From assembly GCA_008508345.1 (NCBI GenBank), contig QNGE01001335.1, forward strand, positions 90,673-154,672: a stretch of DNA of 64,000 nt, given 5' to 3'. The notes below the pieces were generated by a model, which did not search any database, was not told where the DNA came from, and saw only the letters and a list, made by a program, of their open reading frames with translations. How positions within the stretch are numbered: the stretch's first letter is position 1; each line of letters starts with the position of its first letter. Source of the stretch: Paragonimus westermani. Taxonomy: Eukaryota; Platyhelminthes; Trematoda; Plagiorchiida; Troglotrematidae. Positions 36,950 to 46,812 of the stretch are shown here, piece by piece. The position numbers and the translations under genes are program-made.

Positions 36950-37087
36950 GCAATACACGATTTAAGACTAGGCTAGATAAAATTTTTAGAAGTAATAGAC
37001 CGCATTCAACAGATTAGCGCAATACACGATTTAAGACTAGGCTAGATAAAATTTTTAGAAGTAATAGACCGCATTCAACGGATTAGC
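36950..37087 (+). repeat. Tandem duplication, 69-bp unit, two copies
   Basis: GCAATACACGATTTAAGACT...ATAGACCGCATTCAAC occurs at 36950 and again at 37019 with one mismatch (CAACAG/CAACGG). It lies just downstream of the donor side of the putative third exon, within its intron. Confidence 0.9.
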
Positions 37088-37149
37088 ACACCAGACCCCG
37101 CGCGCTTGTGCACATACTCAACAAACCGTACTAAATCAAGCAAACTCAC

Positions 37150-37966
37150 TGTCCTGGGTGATGCCATAGATTAGCCGATGCCGCCAGACTAGCTCGCATA
37201 CAGACTTGTCGCTATCTGTCCGGGTGCCTGTGCGATATAAGCCGGACCATTCATCGTTTCCGACTGAGTTGTCTAGTTGGGCGAGCACCAGCGCGGCGCC
37301 ACAACTGATCCACGAAGACAACCAAAGCGCAAGTCTATCCTTTATACCGCCCACTTTCAAGGCAACGCCTTCCCGACAATTCGTGGTAGAACGTGTTCCT
37401 GGCCAAGCAGAACGCCAGCAGTTTGGACCGGGGAAAAACCGGCCAGCCACTAATCGGCTAACTGCGGTACGAGAGTGCTTGGAGCTATTAGGGGGATTGG
37501 ATGTGAGAAGAGTAACCAGATTGGTTGCACTACCGTGTCGCCAGCTGGTACCAGCCAAGTGAGTTGAGGCCAATGAAGGTGAGCCAGAAGATGAAGAGGA
37601 TTGGTATCCGTTCTGTGGCACTCCGATCGCGGACCCAAGGTGACTACAATTCAAGATGAATGCGGCAATACAACTCCCAACGAAGACGGAACTCGTAATG
37701 CCAACGATTGGTGGCAAGGTACACGCTGTATCACTGCGACAGTCGTCTCTAGGTATCGTTGACCGTCGAGGGGAAATTAACGCAGGAGCGGTAAAAGAGG
37801 AAGACCTAGTGATAACATTGCCACCACGGAGATCGGATGCTGTGGAGCTGATGGAGAACTGTTCATTCGGGAGATGTTCACACATCAGTGGTCGGTCAGG
37901 TTGCAAACCATACAGGCTGGCGCAGAGGTCTTCCAAACCACAACGATCCAACAAACGTAGTCCTCT
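37150..37966 (-). CDS. Putative large third exon of the minus-strand host gene
   Basis: The longest well-supported host reading in the window: 817 bases, about 272 codons without a stop, preceded by acceptor TTTATATAAATTTCAG and followed by consensus donor GTGAGT (37149 downward). Start phase 0 and end phase 1 fit the neighbouring exons. GC content is visibly higher than the flanks. The product begins 'RGLRLLDRCGLEDLCASL', then is Ser/Thr/Pro-rich with a Ser run (QSSSSSGSPSL), and ends in 'CELVWRHRLIYGITQD'. No domain recognised. The plus strand is also nearly open here (two TGA, at 37560 and 37636), but splice signals and phase favour the minus strand. Confidence 0.55.
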
Positions 37967-38754
37967 CTGAAATTTATATAAACGATATTGGACAGAGCAG
38001 AGTTAAATAGCGCAAGATACTTGGGTAATGTTAATGGATAAGTCTGGACTAGACACTGCTGTATTCACAGTCAGAACTTTGGGCGGTCCACCGATGGGAA
38101 ACGGGTCACATCATATATAGGCACTTTTGAAAGAAAGGCTACAGAGCTAGCCTGATCGATATTCGTAGTTTTAGGTCCAAAGTCACAGCCCTGCTAGGAA
38201 CTTCAGTTACTCAGCTTACAACAGATGTAGTGTTTCGCTTTGCTCTGAGCCATATGCATGAAAACGAGGAGGGAACTTCAGTAACTTTAACACATATGAT
38301 CCCCACACTGTACGGCCAAGCTTCCGTCCCAATAAATCTGTTCACCTAAAACACAATGATCGGGTGGCTTTGATATAAATAGAAAGTAGCAAAACGAAGC
38401 GAAAAAACGGACAGGAACTGGAACGAATGCCTATGTGAGACTACGTAGAACCAATACTAACTAAACATGCTGAACAATCAGATAACATACACATATATAT
38501 ATATATATATATATGTAGCGTAGAAACGTTTTTAATGATCGACTTTTCCGGTTAAATCTAATGCAGTTGAAGCAGAAAAAGTGAAACTTGAAAATGAAAC
38601 CGAACTAGGCAAGTGAATCGGACGAGTACAACCAAAATCATTCACCGTTTATGGCACAACGGGTAATGCTCGAGAAGGTGACACTGTAGCTGCCCACCAG
38701 CAGGAATATCTCTTCAGAGTTGGTCGGCAGGTGAATAGTATTCTTTTCCTTTGG
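37967..38754. other. Intron sequence with a TA microsatellite
   Basis: A (TA)n run lies at about 38493-38514. Nothing else recognised. Confidence 0.5.
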
Positions 38755-39230
38755 TGAATGCGGAGACAAATTTAGAAATTGTTAGAGGAATGCATTTTTT
38801 TCATCCAAAACCGCCATCTTTGGGAAAACGACTATATCCAATCAGAATAAGCGGGAGTCGTGAAGAGTCGAGAAGTAACCTTCACTATTCTTTCACCTGT
38901 TCAGTGTTTATTTCGCTATGCTCATTGGTGGCTTAGTGATCTTAACTACTTTTTTTGATATCTGTCCTTCGGTTTTCTGATTCGAGAATGTTGGTAGGTC
39001 ACTATGCATCCTATAAATACCATGCAATTTTTCTCCTTGTTGCACACGTTTCGGGGCCGAACAAAGTTGCTTTTTGCACCCGTCTTTTGGTTTGTCTTGG
39101 GCGCAATTATCTGGGACCGCCGCATGATTTTCGGGACCAAGATGTTCCGTGTTAATTATATGAAGGAGAATCCGATTTCTATCAGTCACATTATCATACC
39201 GTGGACGAACCAGTGTATTAAATCGAGGGT
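38755..39230 (+). repeat. Dispersed repeat, copy 2 (inverted relative to 16720-17195)
   Basis: Aligned over about 475 bases with the reverse complement of 16720-17195. Key shared blocks are listed with that copy. Termini show no clear target-site duplication by eye. Confidence 0.65.
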
Positions 39231-39665
39231 TTACAATGGAACAGAATGAACCCATTTTTTGCTGTTTGTGTGAGTAATACACCGGTTATCTTAAAATTGG
39301 GTACCTGGGAATAAAATCCGATGTGCAGACCACCGCACGAGAATTACAGCTGAAAAGCTTATCTAACTGAGTTGGATTGGCGAATGGCCCCAACATTATA
39401 CTGTAACCACAGTTACGCTCGCTGACAAAGGAAGGGGTACACGCAACTCATATCAAATTGCCGTCTCAGTGTTTTAGCCATTACGATCCACGATCGACCA
39501 CAACCGGTAAGACAGCATATTACTAACGCTAACTGACAGGTTGATAGGCTTAATACACTGGGTCAGTCCTGACTGATGCAGTGAATCTGGGCAAACTTAA
39601 TATCTAGTACGGTCCCACAAAGACAACGTTTTAGTTCGTGCTTCTCCATATACTGTACCATGGAA

Positions 39666-39725
39666 ATCATCATCATCATAGACAGCAATACATCAGTGAT
39701 TCACACTAATGTTTAACTGCCACAT
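39666..39725 (-). repeat. LINE 3' tail fragment with (GAT)n end
   Basis: ATCATCATCATAGACAGCAATACATCAGTG...TTAACTGCCACA matches 63255-63311 (TCATAGACAGCAATACATCAGTG...CTAACTGCCACA), which is in the 3' untranslated part of the minus-strand LINE at 63.5 kb. The trinucleotide run lies at the 3' end, as in 3' tails of several non-LTR elements. Confidence 0.55.
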
Positions 39726-39832
39726 GGAAATCACGGTGCTGTGTATCTTAACGTTATTCAATCTGGACAATAACTTTGTGTGGAGCTGGGGGCAAGCACA
39801 TATCACGATGAGTTAGTCGTTTATCGCCAACG

Positions 39833-40246
39833 TGTTAGGAGGCGCATCTCCTAACGAGACAGCCAGGACGCATCACGCCACATCGATCGACCGGCCCAGC
39901 TCGGATGCTATGGTCACGGGTGGCGGCATGGTCCCACTCAGTCAATCAGATTGCAGGTGTGCGGTCGAACACCTGTGGGCTGTCTGGTCAGTCTATTTTC
40001 TCGCGGCTGCCCTCTGGTACCCCCTGTAGTGTGATTTGTTCTGACCCCCTGACTGCCATATATGACTATCTCAATTGATTCGCTTCGTGTCTGTCGACCA
40101 TCCATGGTAATCGTTTGTCCTATAAATCTAGGGCTTCTGTGGCCTAAGTTTTGTATCGCTCGTCCAATAAACAGTGCAGCCGCGTCTCTTCTCATTTCTC
40201 GTTTTTGGGGGTCAAGCGACTGAGTGCGTACCAAAGGGGACGATCC
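39833..40246 (+). repeat. 5' LTR
   Basis: 414 bases starting TGTTAGGAGG and ending GGGGACGATCC. Differs from the 3' LTR only at two transitions (GGTACC/GGCACC near 40018; GAGTGCG/GAGTACG near 40226). Contains TATAAA at 40121 and AATAAA at 40166. Confidence 0.95.
40121..40171 (+). promoter_or_regulatory. LTR TATA box and polyadenylation signal
   Basis: TATAAAT at 40121-40127 is the likely core promoter element and AATAAA at 40166-40171 the likely poly(A) signal; the same pair occurs in the 3' LTR. Their closeness implies a short R region. Inferred from sequence only. Confidence 0.5.
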
Positions 40247-40268
40247 GATAACTGGCGGCTTCGGGTAC
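40247..40268 (+). promoter_or_regulatory. Candidate primer binding site
   Basis: Six bases after the aligned LTR end comes TGGCGGCTTCGGGTAC (40253-40268). A TGG start is what a tRNA 3' CCA would pair with. The tRNA species was not identified, so this is provisional. Confidence 0.35.
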
Positions 40269-40291
40269 TACACACGTAACCCACGCGAAAA

Positions 40292-43200
40292 ATGACAATC
40301 TCAGTGGAGGAAATGAAACTGATCCTGCAGCGGCAACAGGCGCAATTCGATGCGGCTCGACTGAAATGAACTGAAACACTAACGTGCAATTTATCTCTGG
40401 TGTCAGCAGATTCAAATGTCAAACCGGGTTCAACGGTGGACGCAATCACGAACAGCATCAATGAATTTGGTTATGATGCCGGTGCCGAAGTAACATTCGA
40501 ATACTGGTTCAGCCGATACGAAGATGTTTTCCGAGTGGAGTTGGCTGACATGGATGATGCAGGAAAAGTGCGATTGCTTCTTCGCAAACCCAGTACGACC
40601 GAACATTCGAGGTTTACTGATTTCATTCTGTCAAAGAAACCTCGTGATCTTACTCTTGAAGGAACACTGAAGATACTGACGAATATTTTCGGAGGGCAGT
40701 CATCTTTGTTCAACATCCGGTATCGAAGCCTCAAGTTGGTGAAAAATGAACATGAAGATTTTGTCACTTACGCCAGTACAGTCAACAGAGAGTGTGAAAA
40801 GTTCAAGTTGAGGATAATGACAGAGGATCAGTTCAAGTGTCTAATATTTGTCTGCGGTCTACAATCCGCCCAAGATGCTGACGTTCGTACCAGAATTTTG
40901 AACAAGACTGAACAGGACCCTGACATGACTTTGGCATCTGTGAGAGCGGAGTGCCAACAGTTGATCAATTTGAAACATGACACGGCCATGATTGAACAAT
41001 CAGGGCTACCTGCGATCCATACCGTTTCGCAGCGGCCACGCAACCGAGGAACTAAGAAGCAAGGTGAAAAACCCCTATCGAAGCCCCAAACTGCATGCTG
41101 GCAATGTGGTGATTAGCATTTTGTGCGGTTCTGTCCATTCAAGCACCACAAATGCCAGAAGTGCAAAAGATTCGGATACAAAGAGACGTGCTGCCGTTCA
41201 ACTCAGTCACCCAGAATTCCGCCGTCGTTTTCAAGAAACCACCAGAAGAAACCGAAGAAACGAAGAGCAAGGCTAAATTCCGTTCTGGCCACATTTAACC
41301 CCAGCTTCGCTGCACGCCGAAAGTACGTGTCGGTAAAAATTAACGGCAGTCCGGCACGCCTATGGCTAGACACCGGTTTTGACATCACGTTGATCTCGCG
41401 ACAAACTTGGAAGAGCCGTCCGGCGTACAAGAAAACAGAAAATTCAACTCAGAATGCATCTGGAGAAAAACTGGCACTGATTGGTGAGTTAGACTGTGAT
41501 ATTGAATGCGGTGATGTCCATACAAGTGGCACAGTCTATGTTACCGAGCATTCGAAATTGACTCTGCTGGGCTTGGATTGGATTGAACGTCTGAAACTGT
41601 TGGACATGCCACTTAGCCAGTTGTGCAGTCATGTGAAGGTGCAAGCTCCACTAGCAGACCAGAAACTGGATCACGTTCGTCAGAACCTGACAGAGAAGTT
41701 GGTAAACAAATTCACCGATGTGTTCCAGGGAAAGCTTGGTTGGTGTACCAAAGCGAAAGCAATACTGAACCTACGTGCAGATGCCAAACCTGTTTTCTGG
41801 CCGAAGCGACCTGTGCCATATGCCGCTCTACCAACTGTGGACGAAGAGTTGGACAGACTTAAAAAATCCGAGGTTATCCAGCCAGTCAATTACTCTGCTT
41901 AGGCAGCCCCTATTGTGATTGTTAAGAAGGCTAACGGCTCTATCCGATTGTGCACAGATTTTTCTACAGGAATAAACGCTGCGCTGGAGGACCATCGGTA
42001 TCCTCTTCCAATCCCTGAAGACTTGTTCGCAAAGCTCAACGGTGGTAGACGTTTCGCCAAACTCGACCTGGCCGAAGCCTACCTGCAAGTTGAAGTTGAC
42101 AAGAATTCCAGAGAACTACTGACCGTCAACACTCATCGGGGATTATTCCAATATCGCCGTCTACCTTTTGGAGTGAAATCAGCGCCTGCAATCTTCCAAC
42201 AGATCATGGACACGATGCTGGCTGACGTCTCTGGAGTAGCAGCATATCTCGAAGACATCATTGTCATGGACACTGGTCCCGATGATTTGTACGAAAAACT
42301 TGATCGTGTCCTCAGCCGAATTCGAGAGTTTGGATTTCATCTTCGTGCTGAAAAATGCAACATGTTTACGCATTCGATCAAGTATTTGGGATTTATAATC
42401 GACCAGCATGGCCGCCGCCCTGATCTAGCCAATATCGATGCAATCAATCGAATGCCTCATCCAACCGATGTCTCAACTTCGCGGTCATTCCTAGGATTGG
42501 TGAGTCACTACAATGCCTTCCTACCTGCAATGCACCATATCCGAGGGCCGCTAAACCAACTTTTGAGAAAGGATGCAGTGTGGAACTGGTCTGCTGAATG
42601 CTAAAATGCTTTTGATCGTGTTAGGGCTATGCTTGCTTCGGATCTGCTCCTTACCCACTTTGACTCTACCTTGGAGATTGTGGTAGCATCGGATGCCTCA
42701 AACTACGATATTGGCGCAGTCATATCCCACCAATTCCCGGATGGTTCTGAAAAGGCAATAGCCCACGCATCCAGAACGCTAACGGGAGCAGAGAAGAATT
42801 ACGGACAAATCGAAAAAAAGCACTCGCAATTGTATTTGCAATAAAGAAATTTCACAAAATGCTGTGTGGACGCCACTTCACTCTGTTGACCGATCACAAA
42901 CTACTGCTTGCAGTTTTCGGACCAAAGAAAGGCGTTTCAGTGTATACGGCAAACCGACTCCAGCGTTGGACAATTATGCTCCTCGGCTACGATTTTACCA
43001 TCAAATACCAATCAACAACCAGCATCGGACAAGCGGACGCTTTATCATGACTGGTTGCTTCGCGTACCACGGAAAACGAGGACATTGTGGTTGCGACTGT
43101 TTCGGTGGATCACGATGTGAACTACGTGGCAGCAGAAGCAATAAGAAACCTTCCCGTAGCTGCGTCAATGATCAGCAGTCGACAAGACGAGACCCAGTTC

Positions 43201-44351
43201 TGCAGAATCTTCACCGCTATCTTCGCGACGGATGGCCTCAGAATCGCGTTGATGGTGAGATCAAGCGATACTTCCAGCGAAGAGACTGTCTTTCTACTGT
43301 CAACTCCTGCATCTTGTTCGGTGAACGTGTGGTCGTCCCATCTAGTCTCAGAACGCGGGTTCTGCGGCAGTTTCATCGCGGCCATCCCGGAATCATTCGG
43401 ATGAAAGCTTTGGCACGTAGATATGTATACTGGCATCACATGGATTCCGACATAGAGAAACTTTGCAAAAGCTGTTCTGCTTGTGCACTGGCTGCCAAAT
43501 CCCCAGTGAAAGCCGAGTTGCAATCGTGGCCAATGCCAGAGAAGCCGTGGATTCGCGTGTAGATCGACTTCGCCGGACCAATAAACGGTCAACACTTCTT
43601 GGTACTTGTCGACGCATACAGCAAATGGCCAGAAGTTTGCCTGATGGAAGCAACGTCGGCAACTGCAACGGTGCGAAAACTGGGCCAAATTTTCAGTCGT
43701 TTCGGAGTGCCGGAGATAATTGTCTCGGACAACGGAAGTCAGTCTACTTCCTGCACATTTGTGGACTTCTGCAGGCGGAATGACATTATTCACATACGGT
43801 CACCGCCTTACCATCCGCAATCAAATGGCCAGGATGAACGATTTGTGGGCACATTCAAAAGAACCCTTCAAAAAGCCAAAGGGGATGGAAATACAGCCGA
43901 CATCCTCGAAACGTTCCTCCTCACTTACCGAACGACTCCAAATCGACAGGTGCTGGAATGGAAATCTCCAGCTGAAGCTCTGACATGACGCAGACTGCGA
44001 ACATCGAATGATCTGCTATATCCTTCCAGGCCACCGGCGGCTAACAGAAATTTTCCTACGGAACAACAGTTTAATAGAAAACACGCAGCTCAGTTCCGTC
44101 TCTTCAAAATTGGTCAACCGGTACTGGCCAGAGACTACCGAGGGAAAAAGATTGCGTGGACACCCGGGAGAATTCGAAGACGTCAAGGCACAGTACTATA
44201 TGAAGTTCAAGTTGACCCACACACATGGATACGACATGCTAACCAGATCAGATCGTTTGGGAGACAAACAGCCCATTCGGGGAGTCGAGGCCTGCCGCTG
44301 GAAGAGCTACTGAACAGCGCCAAAGGTCAAGAGACACGCCAGAGACGTTGA
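40292..44351 (+). pseudogene. gag-pol of the Ty3/Gypsy element, multiply broken
   Basis: The frame starts at ATG 40292 and runs in frame 2 with stops at TGA 40367, TAG 41114, TAG 41900 and TAA 42602. A one-base loss near 42815-42825 moves it to frame 1 (stop TGA 43048), and another near 43160-43195 moves it to frame 3 (stops TAG 43560, TGA 43986), with a natural-looking end at TGA 44349. Domains: gag with a CCHC zinc knuckle (41096-41134, one stop inside it) and a second Cys cluster lacking its His; retropepsin DTG (41369-41377); reverse transcriptase with LDLAEAYLQ and a motif C that reads YLED (42245-42256); RNase H (SDAS and TDHKLL blocks); integrase with zinc-binding His/Cys, and a D, D, E triad at 43566, 43728 and 43836 with exact D-X35-E spacing. 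All stops are of kinds reachable by single C-to-T or G-to-A changes. Confidence 0.92.
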
Positions 44352-44464
44352 GGTTCAAGAGAAGTCACCAAACGCTACCAACACCTCGACGATCAAGCCG
44401 CACAAGGACCGCTGTGATACCACTCCAAGTGAATCCTCAATCACGTACGTACGACCAACGAGCT

Positions 44465-44475
44465 CAAAGGGGAGG
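44465..44475 (+). promoter_or_regulatory. Polypurine tract
   Basis: CAAAGGGGAGG stands directly before the 3' LTR, the expected plus-strand primer of LTR retrotransposons. Confidence 0.8.
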
Positions 44476-44889
44476 TGTTAGGAGGCGCATCTCCTAACGA
44501 GACAGCCAGGACGCATCACGCCACATCGATCGACCGGCCCAGCTCGGATGCTATGGTCACGGGTGGCGGCATGGTCCCACTCAGTCAATCAGATTGCAGG
44601 TGTGCGGTCGAACACCTGTGGGCTGTCTGGTCAGTCTATTTTCTCGCGGCTGCCCTCTGGCACCCCCTGTAGTGTGATTTGTTCTGACCCCCTGACTGCC
44701 ATATATGACTATCTCAATTGATTCGCTTCGTGTCTGTCGACCATCCATGGTAATCGTTTGTCCTATAAATCTAGGGCTTCTGTGGCCTAAGTTTTGTATC
44801 GCTCGTCCAATAAACAGTGCAGCCGCGTCTCTTCTCATTTCTCGTTTTTGGGGGTCAAGCGACTGAGTACGTACCAAAGGGGACGATCC
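44476..44889 (+). repeat. 3' LTR
   Basis: 414 bases, 412 identical to the 5' LTR. Ends in GGGGACGATCC; beyond it the sequence no longer matches the 5' LTR flank. Confidence 0.95.
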
Positions 44890-45522
44890 AATGCAACGAG
44901 ACCCAAAAGTATCTACGCGCTGCGTATGATTCACCTGCAGTGTAAAAAGAAATATAGCAATCGTTAATGGATTCTCCTTAAGTAGAATCGAATGTGGCGC
45001 CTGTAGTCGTACACATTTTAAGGAGTTCTTCAGCAATTCTCAAGTATCAATTGGGAACGGGACGCAACGTTGTGAAATACACACGGCCCATTAAAGAGGT
45101 CACAGAACTAGGAAATGGCGTAAGGCGCACAGTTATAATAACATCACGTCAGTCTCCAAAACGTGTGACAAAGCTACAAACACAGTATGATACGTTTCCG
45201 TTTCTATGAGAAACCTGTAGTTTTTAGACGAAATTTTTGCTCATTTGTAGGTTTGTTTTCTTCATCAATGCAACCTTTTATTATCTATTGTGTGGTGGAA
45301 AATGTCCGGTGCTGATATATTCCGTTAGGTAAACACCACATTTTTGGGTTATCTAATTGCATCCTTTGATGCATCCTGGCTTCCAGCCCAGTGTTGTCCT
45401 TCAAAAGTTCAGAAGTTTGTCGATAGCCGTCTGCTACCGACCGTGGATCGTGGTGTCCAAAACACTGAGACGACCGAACCGGACGATGTGACCCGAACTG
45501 TGTGTATCCCTTTCTTTGTCAG
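44890..45522. other. Intron sequence, nothing recognised
   Basis: The 89-codon plus-strand ORF at 45344-45613 has a Cys pair (ECNCGYSG) but no acceptor at its start. Confidence 0.35.
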
Positions 45523-45737
45523 CGAGTGTAACTGTGGTTACAGCGGTGCGTTCGAGCGATTCGTTCACCCGGCTCGGTCAAGAGGCATGTATTTGGATAA
45601 GCCTTTCAGTTGAAGTTCCCATGGAGTGGTCTGTATGCCACATTTTGTTTCAGGATGCCCAGCTGTGGGACCGTCGCTGTGTCCTCATTACACCTGCACT
45701 CTCGTTAATCACTTTTATCCTGAGCTTCACGGTGTGG
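45523..45737 (+). CDS. Possible plus-strand exon with a hydrophobic end
   Basis: Follows a good acceptor (TATCCCTTTCTTTGTCAG, ending 45522), is open in one frame for 215 bases and ends at GTAGGA (45738). A second strong acceptor (CACATTTTGTTTCAG) sits inside at 45653. The reading ends in 'VLITPALSLITFILSFTVW', a probable membrane segment. It would lie inside an intron of the opposite-strand gene model, which lowers confidence. Confidence 0.27.
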
Positions 45738-46138
45738 GTAGGATAGAGGAAAAAGGGAACGAATCCATTGTTTCGCCCATTATTGCATCAGAAACAGCTG
45801 GCTCTAAATGCCCGACTGAAACATACCTCGGTTAAAGCTAACAGGACAGAGGTTCAAAACAATAGTTCGTAAACCACGTGCTAAAAGTCACCATCACTCT
45901 ATCCACTATCACTGGTTTACCTATCCTCAATCTGTTTTAATTGCAAAGCAGATGGAGACTACCGGCTTTGGAATAAACCTTAGCGTACAAAAAGGTCGCT
46001 TCCTGTCTAAGCTACTGTATGAACTAGAATCGGTGTGCTAACGGGAACATGTCAGGACAACAAAAGCGCTGCTGCAACACGTGAAAGACGCGTTGGTACA
46101 CGTCCACTGACGTGTGTAAACACACAGAAATTGCTTAC

Positions 46139-46507
46139 CAGAATGTTGACCACAGTGCAGGTGAGTGAGCCGCCTGTAGCTAGTTCATTTGTGTGAGCAA
46201 GCATAATTTGGTCGTGCGTCGGGTATGAACCTGGATCAGTAGAAACACTGACATTGATATCAGATGGGAGTAACCTTTCGGATGCGCATCGCAACAGGGA
46301 ACCAGTAGCATACGGTCGACTTATGTCAGGGTCTGGTACGCGATTATCAGACGAACGGAACGAAGCGTTATGAAGAATGCAAGATGATGAGGAATTCGAT
46401 GAATTTGGAGAGCTGGCATTGGACTGGAAGTCAACTGGATGGAAGCAGCGTGGTTGCGGCAGCATGGACGAGACACGTTTGTTCGAATGGTTGGCACTAT
46501 TCGAACA
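46139..46507 (-). CDS. Putative second exon of the minus-strand host gene
   Basis: Strong acceptor (TTTCTATGTTCACCTGCCTCAG, minus strand) and strong donor (CTG then GTAAGC, 46138 downward) enclose 369 bases, exactly 123 codons in phase 0/0. The whole ORF around it runs 188 codons (46618-46052), long for chance. The protein is rich in Ser and Asn (NASSPNSSNSSSSC) with many potential glycosylation or phosphorylation sites and no recognised domain; it is probably disordered. Phases match both neighbouring exons of the model. Confidence 0.58.
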
Positions 46508-46732
46508 CTGAGGCAGGTGAACATAGAAAAACGATATGAATGCTAAATAAAATATGACAGCGGCGATTACAGTGCGAATAAGCAAACACAAATGGAGATC
46601 GCAAGTGATTGTTCTCATTCAATTGGTAAAATTAGATAGGCACAAAAAAGTTTTCGACATTAGCATGACATTTATTGTCGTGCGATAGAGTAGACAACAC
46701 ACGGTTGAGTAGTGGCAGGTTACCCGAACCTA

Positions 46733-46812
46733 GACAACAGCACTTATGGTAATCGGGGTCGAACTCGCAACCATAAGACCGATGGACAACGTCTTAACCA
46801 CTGGGTTACACA
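46733..46812 (-). repeat. tRNA-like SINE head
   Basis: The minus strand reads GTAACCCAGTGGTTAAGACG (A-box like) and, about 30 bases on, GCGAGTTCGACCCCG (B box). The would-be acceptor stem ends do not pair, so this is a tRNA-derived SINE start and not a tRNA gene. It is a different family from the 4.4-kb SINE. Confidence 0.5.

Larger units (their letters stand above)
39833..44889 (+). mobile_element. Complete but defective Ty3/Gypsy LTR retrotransposon, CsRn1-like
   Basis: The element is 5,057 bases: 5' LTR (39833-40246), gag-pol region (40292-44351), polypurine tract (44465-44475) and 3' LTR (44476-44889). Domain order gag, protease, reverse transcriptase, RNase H, integrase identifies the Ty3/Gypsy superfamily; gag and pol in a single frame and the style of the motifs suggest the fluke CsRn1 group. 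It carries seven in-frame stops and two frameshifts, yet its LTRs differ at 2 of 414 positions. It lies antisense in the putative second intron of the minus-strand gene model. CAACG occurs directly before the 5' LTR (39828-39832) and at 44894-44898, four bases past the aligned LTR end, so the target-site duplication is plausible but not clean. Confidence 0.92.

Noticed and set aside
37206..37970. Plus-strand reading, nearly open over 255 codons with two TGA
   Set aside because: It is antisense to a minus-strand ORF without any stop that also has a proper acceptor, a GTGAGT donor and fitting phases. High GC makes the opposite strand open as a side effect.
38493..38514. Repeat arrays that might be CRISPR-like
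   Set aside because: Only microsatellites and one two-copy tandem duplication exist; there are no spaced direct repeats and the DNA is eukaryotic.
46733..46812. Possible tRNA gene
   Set aside because: A- and B-box-like segments are present, but the flanks do not form an acceptor stem and the spacing does not fold as a tRNA; a SINE head is the better reading.
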